Origin: Nectonema munidae
Lineage: Eukaryota > Nematomorpha > Nectonematoida > Nectonematidae
Assembly (NCBI GenBank): GCA_030549495.1
Contig: JAUIRK010000889.1
Location: 684,501-748,500, forward strand
DNA length: 64,000 bases
Direction: 5' to 3'
Shown here one piece after another: positions 43,710 through 54,096 of the stretch. A program made the translations under genes and the position numbers. The notes below the pieces were generated by a model. It was not told where the DNA came from and did not search any database. It worked only from the letters and a program-made list of their open reading frames with translations. Position 1 is the first letter of the stretch, and the number at the start of each line of letters is the position of its first letter.

Positions 43710-45042
43710 TCAAGAAGTGTTGCAGAGAGGACAAGTTAAAAAAGAATGCTTTTTGCAAATAAATCTTTTGCAACGAGCACACTTGCGCGTACCTCTCGTT
43801 CTTGGCTTGCAATCGGGTACAAAACAATATCCTCTGCTTGGAGAAAGAGCTTCTGAGATTGCAGGAGGTGCAGGAAATCCGAAGTAAGACAAAGCGCTCT
43901 TTATCGGCAAAGAAATTTGAGCAATAAGTGAACGATTTAGCATTGATTGTCTGCTTAGGCTTAGGGACAAGCTTTTCAAAAAAACTTTTCTTCCTCCCTT
44001 TTTTGTAGAGATAGCTTTTTCGCAGCAATTGTGCTGGAAAATAACCCATGAATTGTAAGCTGCAATGTCTATATAATTGGTAAATATCGCCATAGTCCAG
44101 CGCCTACTCGGTTTGTAACAGGTATATTCCCTTGCCATTCGGTTGAAACTGTCAACACCACATTTATTTTCATTATAACATAATATTGTTTCTGGTTTGC
44201 TTTTGTTATTCGTTTTGGTTACACTTCTTGTGTGTTGTGAAGACAAAATGTATACAGGCTTGAAATTTTTTTTAGCATGTTTCAATGGTATGTATATTGA
44301 AAGCGATGCAAACCTACTATACACTATCTTGCTCTCAGTCTCTTGTAAGTTGAGAGTTTTCAAATACTTAGGTTTGAGTAAAGCCGGTACAAATCTACGA
44401 TTTGGATTGACAGTACCACAAATAGTCAAGTGTAGTCCAAGAGACCACTCTGCTAATTCATGTGATGTGAAGAAGCGATCTAAATATATTCCACAGCCTT
44501 CAGGCAACTGACACTGTGAAATCAATCGCTTACAAACTGTAAGACTGGAGAAATAGTTTTTATCCGTTAGACCAGTAACGTAAAGCTCAGGCTTCATTAC
44601 ATAGAAAGTTTTAAAATCGTTCAAATGGAACATTTTCATTCCATAGTGGCCTGGTTTTATTCTATCATAAACCTTTACAGGCGAACCACCTCTAAATTTG
44701 ATTAATTGCTCGTCAATTGTGACGGAGTCAAGTGGTGTCCAAAATCTATGGCACTTATGAAAAAAACTATCATGAAGGTATCTTATTAGTGATATTTTGT
44801 CGTTTCTATCACTTAGAGTTCTGTCGTCAAACCTAATGAAAATGTGAATAAACATAAACATACGCCTGCCAATTGCTGCTCTAAGGAAGGGATCGCCCGT
44901 TTTTGAAAATAACTGACGCGTGATAATTTTTTGGTCTTTATTTTGGCCTATATGAAGGATACAACCAAAGTAAGCAAAAAGATCGGAAATTTCAAATCTT
45001 TCGTAGCAGCTCTTTAGTTCTTCCCACTTGCAATTGGCATTA
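43710..45042 (-). CDS. piggyBac transposase, exon 2 (catalytic and cysteine-rich domains)
   Basis: Exon 2 carries residues 131-574. It follows the acceptor TTTTTATTAG and reads NANCKWEELKSCYERFE, the YFGC-type block, then TIDEQLIKFRGGSPVKVY with the first catalytic Asp, IYLDRFFTSHELAEW with the second, and CGVDSFNRMAREYTCYK..RRWTMAIF with the third. The end is a cysteine-rich domain, CFVPDC..CARCKRFICKKH..TCPLC, which in piggyBac binds the terminal repeats. Length (574 aa) equals the usual 560-600. piggyBac transposase cuts and pastes DNA at TTAA in the nucleus. All three Asp and the zinc-binding cysteines are present, so the copy may be functional. It lies antisense within KCNH intron 1. Confidence 0.92.
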
Positions 45043-45093
45043 CTAATAAAAATAAGTAAAAATTTTACGTGAAAATTTTTCAAAAGGAATTAC

Positions 45094-45485
45094 CTGTAGT
45101 TTTCTGCAGCTTTTTTTCTAGTCATATCAACTATATAACTCATAAGATTAACATCAAAAAAAAGCTTGAAGATGTCAAATTCATTTCTCATTCCCACTGC
45201 TTCATTTGAAGGTCCAAATGGCCTAGATGAAAGATTACGTCTGTTACGGCTCAAATTAGGGCCAATAACAGGGTTTAGAGGGGTCCACGTAAATTCAGTT
45301 CCATCTGGAGCCAAAAGGCTATCATCATTTTGGATTTCATCCCGATTTTCTAAATCATCATCAGAGTTATCAAAACTTTCAACTTCAAACTCTTCTGAAC
45401 TTTGAAAAATATCAGAAGCTATATCTTCAGAGCATTCAGAAAGCTCCTCTTCGTTGGATTCAGTAAAGGAAGATGAAGAACTCAT
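45094..45485 (-). CDS. piggyBac transposase, exon 1 (acidic N terminus)
   Basis: The start is ATG at 45485-45483 (MSSSSSFTESNEEELSECSED), chosen because the acidic serine-rich leader begins there and no upstream in-frame Met is seen. It continues DDSLLAPDGTEFTWTPLN, then GPSNEA and the DIFKLFFDVNLMSYIV block. The last codons read KAAENY plus two bases, followed by GTAATTCC. Joining to TAATGCC at 45042 restores the frame as SNANCKW, so an intron of 51 bases (45043-45093) is inferred. Total protein 574 residues. Confidence 0.88.
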
Positions 45486-46652
45486 ATTTTGTATAGTTGA
45501 AGTTAGCAGATGTAGTGAAACAGAACAATAACTGTTTGCGTATGAAAATCAATAACCGTGCAATGAGAAACTGTAGATAGATTTATCTGATTGTTTATTC
45601 TTTCCAAGGATTTCCCACATCTTGATTATTACGATGATGCAAGATTTGCGTCACAACGAGTTGATCCATATCTTTAGTGGTCGTTATTCGAGGTGTTTGG
45701 TGCTGGGAGAAAGATATAAATTATGCACTTTGCACAGCTGTTCTCTTCTGTTCATAGAGCATATAACATGTCATTAAATTTAAAATAGATTGTGTTCAAT
45801 TTTTTTAGGGTTTTTTAAAAACAAAAAAATGTGTTTTTTCGAATTTTACCTTTTTTTCTTAAATGTGATAATTCATCAAGTGTAGTCTATAAGGACAATT
45901 ATAGGCTGATATAAAGTAAAATTGTGGCACTAAAATTCTAGACCATGCTTAAAAACAATTTATTTTGAATATGGGCTTTTTACTCCATTATAGTGGTAAT
46001 GGTGTTGCATCAAAACAGTGTGGTAAGCGAAGGTAACTAAAAAGGAATCCAACTATAATATTGTTAATTAAAAAATTTTTTAAACTATTTTAATCATGAA
46101 ATAGATTGTCAACCAATTTAACATTTTTAATTTTCTGAAAGAATGCTTAAACTTTTGTACATTTTTTTTCATTTAAAATGCTCTAATATAAAAGGGAAAC
46201 TCCAGAGAAAAATATTTTCTGATAAACCAATGACGGTGTAGATTATCTCCTATCTATAATTCTCATACTACTTACTAGGAATCATTCGAAAAACGAATGC
46301 TTGAAATTGAACCGTTTGAATAACTACACTAATAAAACTTTTTAAAACATAATTTGAAAAAGCTTTATTCTGAATGAAAATTCACAAGATTTTATTGCTA
46401 TTTATATTCCCAATTTCCAACAATATGACTTAACAATAGAAGGCCCTAAAAAATAATCAAAACTTCAAAAAGCTTCAACGTAAAATGAAAACTTGATTTA
46501 AATATAGTTTTAAACTCTGAAAATTTTAATATCTATTATAAAACATTTAAATTAAGAGAATTTCACATTCAAAATGCGTCATAAGACAACGAACTCTTCG
46601 TCCTAGTGTCAATGGGTAAGCATATTTTTAATGACTGACAATTTTTTCATAG

Positions 46653-46871
46653 GAGTATTCGGATCCTATAGTAATAGTGGATATTGTTGTGGACATCATG
46701 TTTTTGATTGACATCATCATCAACTTTCGCACAACGTTCCTCGACAAAAATGATGAAGTTGTGAGTAATCCGACTAAAATTGCCATCCACTACATCAAGT
46801 CATGGTTCATCATTGACTTGTTAGCTGCGATTCCTTTCGACTTATTCCTCTTTAACACAAATACAGATGAG
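46653..46871 (+). CDS. KCNH/ERG K+ channel, exon with S2 and S3
   Basis: 219 bp, 73 codons, phase 0 at both ends, between TTTTCATAG and GAG-GTACTT. It reads [30 protein letters not shown] (S2, with the Asp residues ERG channels use to bind divalent ions and gate), the short S2-S3 loop [22 protein letters not shown], then [15 protein letters not shown] (S3). NTNTDE closes the exon, just before the S4 exon. SDPIVIVD is typical of insect seizure. No changes in key residues are seen. Confidence 0.95.
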
Positions 46872-47839
46872 GTACTTTTCTTTATCTTTATTTCTCAAGT
46901 ACGCTTTTTAAGAAGAGGAAAAACAAAAAACGATTTTTAATTTGCTTCTAAATTTAAATCTTTTTATTCCATAAATATATTTAGATGAAAATCTTCAATC
47001 TAAATTAATTACAAGTCATCAAAATTTATAATTAAGTTTTTTGTAGAATACTTTAACTATTTCTTAGTAATTGTAGGAAAAATCCATTATTCTCTTCTAG
47101 ATCAAAATTAAAAATGAATAAGAAACTCAATTTTTATCGCTTTAAAAACTTTTCTGATACTAAGCAATTGAGTGTAGCAAGAACCAGAAGAGATATTTAG
47201 CTTACGAGTGTGAAAATAAAAAATATTAAAATATTTTAATCAGATTTCTTGCAATTTTTTACCACTTTTTTATCCTTCAGTTTATATATTTTGTTTTTTT
47301 AATGATATATATTCTTTCGAGTATTCTTTACTTCTTTGTTTAACATCTTTTGAAAGATAAAAGTTTTCAAATTATTAATTGATATAATGCTTTTCAAGAA
47401 AAGGGATCATTTTATAAATGAATTTGAAAAATGATTTAACAAAATCAAAAAGATTATTGTAAGTTTCTACTTTGCAATAGGATAATTCTTTGTACTTTAC
47501 TAGCCTTATCTATTACGCGTGAATTTTTTGTAATTTAAAATGTGAAGAGATATCAATAAGTATAGAAATCATAGAAAATATTTTATGTAGATATTTTTTG
47601 ATCTGACATGAGTTAAGAATTAAAGGATATTTTTGACTTTATTTAATTACCCAAAATCATTTCATGTCATCACAACATCAAATTACTTTATGGGTTATTA
47701 ATTTGGATAAAACATATCAAATATTTTACTTAAAGGTTTTTGATCTAACATAGTTGTTAAGAGTTAGAGAAGTATATTTGACTTTCTTTAATTGGTTGAT
47801 TTACCTATGACTTTATTTAATTGACAAATTATTTTTTAG
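46872..47839 (+). other. KCNH intron 2
   Basis: 968 bp of AT-rich DNA with GT...AG borders (GTACTT and TTTTTTAG). Nothing recognisable inside. Confidence 0.85.
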
Positions 47840-47972
47840 ACAACAACTTTGATTGGTCTACTCAAAACAGCGCGTCTTCTCAGATTAATCAGGGTAGCAC
47901 GGAAGATTGACCGTTACTCTGAGTATGGTGCCGGTGTTCTTCTACTTCTCATGGCTTTTGTCGCATTACTCG
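47840..47972 (+). CDS. KCNH/ERG K+ channel, exon with S4 and start of S5
   Basis: 133 bp, starting in phase 0 and ending after the first base of a codon. It reads [64 protein letters not shown] is the voltage sensor S4 with regularly spaced Arg/Lys. YSEYG is the S4-S5 linker, and S5 begins with [10 protein letters not shown]. The final G joins CT of the next exon to give Ala-His-Trp, as in ERG ([15 protein letters not shown]). Donor G-GTTTTT is weakly matched. Confidence 0.94.
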
Positions 47973-49040
47973 GTTTTTAAATCCTTATTTAAATTTATGC
48001 ATACCTTACTTTGTCAATTCTTTCTTTTTAAAAAAAATAAAGAAGGGAGAGGGGGTATAGGACCTAGAAATTATGATTTGATTTAACTCATTTTTCACCT
48101 GGTTTTCAAAATATTCACTAGCGTTATGTTGTTTGGATTATTAAAATTTCTTAAAATTAGTTTTTTTATATTTATTATTATAGGTTAAAAATAGTTTAAT
48201 TTTTTCATTAGCTATTAAAACCTTTGGAATTAGATTTAAGTAAAGAAATTTAGCATAAATTTGTCTTAAGTTAACTACCAATATTAATTATTATGAAGAA
48301 AATATGATTTTAAAAAGCATAAGGCCTAAGGTTTTTGACGATAATCGAGAATAAATCTTTGATAAAAACAGCCTGCCGAAGAAAGAGCTTTTTTCCACTC
48401 TACACTTGTTGCTCTTATTTTCCATTCTACCTGATCTTTTTCCAGTTGCTTCAAATAACTTAATTTCTTTGCTCAAATCGGTTTCGGTATTTAGACATGA
48501 AAAAAGTCTCAGTTTAAAAAATTTCTTTAAATTCCTATTATACCAGTAAAGAAGTTTTCCAACTTTTTCTTCAATTTCAGACGCATAATTTACCCAGCTA
48601 AATAAAAAGCGGTGCTTTTGCAATTTTTGATATTTTCTAATCGCCAGTAAAAGGTGTTTGTTAACGGTAGAGGTTACGTTTACTGTTTTTTGTGTTATTT
48701 TTTAAGTAAACTTAAAAATATTTTATAAACATGCATAATAAGCACGGTTGAAAATACTAAGCATTTTCTTTCTTTTTTAGCAATTAATGGAAATAGTAGC
48801 TTTAATTTGAGCTGCGCAAGTGTTAAAATTTCAATATTTTTTTGCTTTTATCTTCTAAAATAAAATAAAAGTTTAAAGTTTGTTCTTAATAAAAAAAGGT
48901 AATTTTATACAAAAAAGTTTTAGTAGAATAAAAATATTTTGAGATATATCTACTCAAAGTTCAAAAACTTTCACACATTTTATGAAAAATATTTTCTTTT
49001 TGTTTGAATCGGTCCGATTAAATAATATATAAATACACAT

Positions 49041-49691
49041 ATGTTGAGTCAAAACTATCTTGAAATTTTAATTGAGTCCAATCCTCCAATTACCTTGGAT
49101 GAAATGAAATGTAAAATTGAACAAGAATATTCATTGAAAATTTCAATAACTTTAATTAACAAGTACCTAGTGAACAACGGTAATTTTTCTTTAAAACAGA
49201 AAACAAAGAAATTGTCTTTAAATTTACCAGAATCTATATTAAAAAGAAAGATGTACGCTTTGCAATTTAATGAAAAAGCATCAAGATTGCACGAATTATT
49301 TTTGTTGTTGAAACTGGATTCAATTTGCACTTGATTTGTAATCGAGAAAAAAAATTAAAAAAAGAAGGGCAAATTTTATTGTGCCTACATTAGGAGGAAG
49401 AAACTTTTCCTTACCTTTAAAAATTAACTGCTATAAAAAATTGAAATTTGAAGCTATAAAGCTAATATTTTTCTAAATTTAATGAAAAATTTAATTGAAT
49501 AAATGGACAAAGGAGATTCAATCAAGCAAGGGGCATGGATTATACTTGTCAATGAGAAGATTCACAAAACACAAGAAATCAAGAACTATGTTGAAAAGCA
49601 TGGCAAGTATAATTTAGAATATTTTTCTCCCTATTCCTACATGCTACTAAATCCTTGCGAAAATGTTTTCCAAAATAAAAGTCAAAGTTAA
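49041..49691 (+). pseudogene. Tc1/mariner-IS630-like transposase, broken
   Basis: The first frame (49041-49334) gives an N-terminal helix-turn-helix-like region: LIESNPPITLDEMKCKIEQEYSLKISITLINKYLV. After a stop and shift comes FVVETGFNLHL.CNREK, recalling the DES.FN.HL block that bears the first catalytic Asp, then VPTLGGRNFSL. The last frame (49503-49691) gives VNEKIHKTQEIKNYVEKHG..LEYFSPYSYMLLNPCENVF, matching the DN..IH...V......G..YLPPYSP.LNPIEN.FSK block with the last catalytic acidic residue. The second Asp site reads VNE instead of DNA. Several breaks; no inverted ends were found. Confidence 0.75.
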
Positions 49692-50099
49692 AAGTTTTTT
49701 GGTTTCACAAAAAGATTAAACTCTTTCTTCCATCATAGCGCAAAGTATTGAAAGTGTAAGTGCGTTAGATTGTAGCAATTATTATTATCGCTTTATATTG
49801 AGTAAACGTTACATTAGCTGGACAAGCATTTCTAATTTAACTTTAAAATTTATTGGTCAATAAATATTTTTGTATTTTAATTTTTTGATGTTTCTTAGAA
49901 TTACAAAACTTGCTAAATTATTTTACCTGATAAAAATTGAAATTTTAAAATTACACCGCTTAAATTCAACCTACTAATAACATTAATTACTAAAAAACAG
50001 AGAAAATGCTTAGAATATTTCAACCTTGCTTATTATGCATCTTTATAAAATATATTTAAGTTTAACTACATTTTTGAACTAATCTTTCCTTTCAAACTT

Positions 50100-50192
50100 A
50101 AAATATAAAAAAAAACTTAAAGTGAAAAAGGACGAAGTAAAAAATCATGAACTTAAAGTTAAAAATGACTAACTTAAATTGAAAATGGTATA
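50100..50192. repeat. Arm of the foldback repeat family
   Basis: Three degenerate units of the type AACTTAAAGT(G/T)AAAAA(G/T)GAC, ending AAAATGGTATATA. This is the right-hand arm and terminus of the foldback family. The opposing arm is not clear. The unit matches, in reverse complement, the tandem repeat at 61441-61503. Confidence 0.55.
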
Positions 50193-50763
50193 TATATATG
50201 CATGTATGTAAATGTATGTATGTACGATTGCGCTAACTCTAAACTTAATCTCAACCCTTACACTAACTTTAAACCTTCGCTAATCCTATCCCCACAATAA
50301 GTTTCCAAAAAATTTCATTTAAGACCCATTTAGAAATTAGTAGAATGAGTAAAATCATGATAAAACAAAGTTTTTGTAAGTTAATATGGTATTTTAATTC
50401 ATTAAATCATATTAAGAAATAATATGCTATTTTTCTTATAAATCTTGTTGTGGCTTCAAGAATTTCAAAAAGTAGGACCTGGATATTGGTTATTTTATAA
50501 GAACTATTACATATTCCTTTCATTAATGCGAAAAGTACTTATATTATCCTTTCGAAAAAATCATAATACATTTGCTTTTCTTTTTTGTAAGCTTTTATAT
50601 TTTTTTAAAACTGTTACAATATTAAAAAGGAAACATTTTATCATAGAACTAATTAAGATCATATTTCGTTTATTTTTCAATAACTGACGACAGTGTTTTC
50701 AACAAAATAATAAAAAATGGTGTAATCAACTAACGTATGTTTATTGTTAAAACATTTTAATTT

Positions 50764-52200
50764 TCAAATATTGCGGCTAGCTTGTACTGCTTCACTTATT
50801 CCTGATTTACTCCAACCAGTTTGAAGTATCTTTTCGTTGTAATATAGCTTTTGATACGATCGAAGAATCCATGAGCCATGCAAATTTTTAACTTTAGATA
50901 AACGAGTGTCAATTTTGATGTCTTCTAGAGCACAATTGTTTTCTAAAGCCTTTTTAACTTGGTATGAATACCATTCAGTAAAATTAGCTTTCAATTCTTG
51001 TTTGAAATATCCATTTCTACTAACATCGAGAGGTTGAAGCTCACTCGTGCATGCTGGTGGAACATAAACAACATTTATGTTTTTTTCTTTCAACGCTTTC
51101 AATACTTCCGGTGTCAGGTGTGCTCTATAAACATCTAGCAAAACGAGTCCTCAAGAATTTGATTTAAGATTAATATCTTCCCTAACTCTGTCAAAGTATG
51201 GAACGATCAGATTGTTTATGTACTCTAACGTAGTCTTTGTTGTAAACCAATGTGATTCGCTGTGTGTTATGTGCCAGTCTTTAGGAAATTGGAAGTTTGC
51301 ATGACAAGCTGTAGTTTTTCCAAATCAGTTGAAGAGGAAGAAGCTGGCCAGTCAAAGCAATACATAGAACTGCAGTTATTTGCCGTTTTTCTTCACGACC
51401 AGTAATTGGTAGTTGTTGAGAACCTTAAAATTTTAAAGTTAGGTTACTTGTTGGTATGATGGAAACTCCCATTTTTGATCGAAGTTCACAATAATCGAAT
51501 CTGGAATATTAAAAGCTTCAATTGCAGTTTTAATTTTGTTGATAAATTCTTCTTTGAGTTTTTCAAAATCAATAGGTAAATGTTTGGCTGCTTTTGTTCC
51601 TTTTCTTTTGACAAATTTCAATCTTTTCAAAAATGAATCAGCCCAAGATTTATTCAATTCAAAAGAACCTCCATATTTTATTAGTATGCTTCTATCATCA
51701 TTTTCAATAATCCCCAAAGCACTAGCAATAAGGATTGGTCTATTTATCACTCCACCACTTTCTCTCAGTGCTTTAATGTAGTTTTGTATACGCTTATCGA
51801 GTTCTTCACCCAATAAAAGAGGTTTTCCACGTTTGATACTTTGAATTTCTTGAATCTCTTTTTCATCAGTTTTCTTTAATAATTCTTTGTACTTTTTGAC
51901 ATATTCTCTAACCGTCGATTCATTAAGAGAATGCTCTATTTTTTTACTAAAATGTCCTGCAGCCGCACAGTTTCCATGTAGAGAAGCAAACTTTGCAATT
52001 TTGACTTTATTTTCAGCACTTATTTTGTAGTATCTTTTTTTTTTGACGACTGAATTATTTTTGACAATAGATTCAACAGTAGCGTTAGCACTTCGGAAAT
52101 CAGAAACTTGGGCATTTGAACATTTATCAACATCTGGTAAATTAAAAAAAGATTCTGTTTCTTTAGGTGAACTAGAGGCAGATTTTAACCAGTGTAGCAT
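50764..52200 (-). pseudogene. pogo/Jerky-like DDE transposase, broken
   Basis: The first frame (52200-51439, minus) starts MLHWLKSASSSPK and contains a psq-type helix-turn-helix (NKVKIAKFASLHGNCAAAGHF..STVREYVKKY), a CENP-B-like second DNA-binding region (ALRESGGVINRPILIASAL..GSFELNKSWADSFLKRLKFVKRKGT) and the first catalytic Asp in IIVNFDQ. An interrupted central part lies between 51438 and 51142. The last frame (51141-50764) gives LDVYRAHLTPEVLKAL with the second Asp and PPACTSELQPLDVSRNGYFK with the third. At least two breaks interrupt the frame. No inverted ends of pogo type (CAGT...) could be paired around it. It lies antisense in KCNH intron 3. Confidence 0.82.
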
Positions 52201-52462
52201 ATTTCTTTATAAAATTGTTTATATTAAAAGCCTAAATAATAATGAAGTACTAAATAAAATAATTGAAAGTTCGTTAGTAAATCACTCTATTTTAGAAAAG
52301 AATGGAATTTTTTACAATTAGCAAAAGAAATGATTAGTGACCAACTAATTTAGTCTAAATTTTTATGAAATTTTGATTTGCTATGAAAAATTAGATAAAG
52401 TTAATTTACTAAAGAAAAAGGGTGACTATTAGGATAGAATCAAGGAAAGATTTGATCAGGGA

Positions 52463-52699
52463 CAGTAGGAGGTATAAAAATGTGGGGCTCTCCCGATCTT
52501 ATTTCCGTGTTTCACATGTTATTTGTTACAAAGAACTCGTAACATTGAAATATTAATGTAATAGCAAAGTTAAATCAACTGTAATTTTATAATTTGTTGA
52601 TCATATTAGAAAAAGTGTTACACAGAAAGAGGAAATCTGGTGAAAAATCTTAGATTATAACAGAGTGCCCCTATATATTACTACCTAGATCCGTCACTA
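52463..52699. mobile_element. Possible hAT-type miniature element
   Basis: The left end CAGTAGGAGGTATAAAAATG with GGGGCTCT and the right end CCCCTATATATTACTACC..GATCCGTCACTA are loosely inverted. The right end resembles that at 38265-38303. No 8-bp duplication is seen, so this is a weak call. Confidence 0.35.
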
Positions 52700-53989
52700 G
52701 TTAAAATTAAAAAATTAAGAGCAGACAATCAAAAATTCTATAATTTGAAAAGTCAAAAATAAAACAGGCCTAAAGACGATTTTTGTGGATTTGGAGTCTG
52801 GTAAAATGCCCAACATAGTTCTCTAAAAAAGAAAATACGGTTTTTAGCATAATTCTTTAGATTTTTTCTACTACCAGCCCTGTGTAAAATATATAATCTA
52901 CTAATAAATTTTAAAATATTAATAATGTCCCATACAAAATTTTTTATACTTTTTAATGAATTTAAGGTAGATATTGTCAATATAATAGAAGACTGATAAA
53001 GTGAAAAGTAAGTCATCTAGAAAACATGTTTTCTAAATATATGATAATGGCTTTTCTAGTCTCTTATGAGAAGATTAGTGTGTCATTTGTAATAAATTGA
53101 CGTATAGTTGTCATTGAAATGAATATAAAAACTTTTTACTCTAAAAGTACTTCCTCTGTAAAGGATTATAATACTGCGGGCACGTTGAATTTGTATACAA
53201 ATGCAGGAAGTAGAACAATTGCATGTGATGTTTATAATATAAACTTAGTAATAGAAAAAATATTTTAGTACATAATGTAAAATCAGATAATAGCTCAACG
53301 CGTTCGTTCGCAAAAATAAAATTACGCGAAAAAATTTTTGGTCACAATTCGCGAAAATTTAACTCTGCAAAATTTTCTTGATTTACGTATTTAAAATTGA
53401 TGATAAAGTGTTTAGGAGTCTGGATAAATTTAAAATTTTTTAGCTATACATATCTCAACTGCTCCTCTATCTTTACTATATTCAATATTCTTTTGGTTTT
53501 CAATGTGTTGGGAAGCTTTTCAAATGAGTATCACTAATGCTAACATATTTCAATAACCTTTGTGTTAGTATTAACAGTGCTGCCTCACTAATTACTTTAG
53601 TTTAGGGGTTTACTAACTTCAAAATTAGTAAACCCCTAAACTTTAATATCATATAACATTAGGTATAATAATAGTTAAAAGTATTTCTAGGGTTAAAATC
53701 TTTGTCTTTCTTCCTTCTCCCTTATTTGTCCTTCCAGTATACTTTCTTTTACAATTGAACTTTATATATTTAAACAGAAGATTTTTATTTCATCACACAG
53801 TGGCATTTGGTCAAATTGGCTGAGGCTAAGAATGCAAAAAAATTTCATTGTCAATCTCCCTTTTTCAAATTACAGAAAATATATTTTTTGTTAATTATGT
53901 ATCAATTTAAACTCTCTATTTTCTTGTGATTTTAGAAGATGAAGATTTTTAAGCTTTATTTAATTAAATAATTTTTCCTTATTTGATAG

Positions 53990-54096
53990 CTCACTGGCTT
54001 GCCTGTATTTGGTATGCGATAGGAGATGCAGAACGTCCAACACTTTCTTCACCAAAAATTGGCTGGTTGGATCAATTAGCAAGGAATACACACAAA
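53990..54096 (+). CDS. KCNH/ERG K+ channel, exon with end of S5 and turret
   Basis: 107 bp. Two bases complete the Ala codon begun in the previous exon, and the exon ends in phase 0 at AAA before GTTAGT. It reads [47 protein letters not shown] is the end of S5; the following extracellular turret with GWLDQLA is the amphipathic S5-P helix typical of ERG channels, where it shapes fast inactivation and toxin binding. Confidence 0.94.

Larger units (their letters stand above)
43397..46034 (-). mobile_element. piggyBac element with an apparently intact transposase
   Basis: The right end on the plus strand reads GTGTGGTAAGCGAAGG (46019-46034). Its complement CCTTCGCTTACCACA matches the starts at 42112 and 59473; the copy's own left end is taken as CTTCGCTTACTACTGTTGTG at 43396, followed by TTTACTCC. 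Size about 2.6 kb. Flanking TTAA is not preserved (CAAG on the left, TAAC on the right), so the borders are provisional. The alternative is that the 42112 end belongs to this copy. The gene inside is uninterrupted apart from one short intron. Confidence 0.75.
38688..46652 (+). other. KCNH intron 1 (about 8 kb)
   Basis: GT at 38688 and AG at 46651-46652. It contains a Tigger-like element (39533-40168), a tRNA-like sequence (41779-41848), and two antisense piggyBac copies (42112-43386 and 43397-46034). Between 40169 and 41778 I see nothing recognisable. Confidence 0.85.
47973..53989 (+). other. KCNH intron 3 (about 6 kb)
   Basis: Borders GTTTTTAA and TTTGATAG. It holds a Tc1/IS630-like transposase remnant (49041-49691), a foldback-repeat arm (about 50100-50192), a pogo-like transposase remnant (50764-52200) and a possible small hAT-type miniature element (52463-52699). 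The minus-strand frame at 48291-48623 (110 codons) is basic and not recognised. The rest is featureless. Confidence 0.8.

Noticed and set aside
48291-48623. Minus-strand frame of 110 codons in KCNH intron 3
   Set aside because: Basic and without motifs I recognise; no splice, start or neighbour evidence supports a gene.
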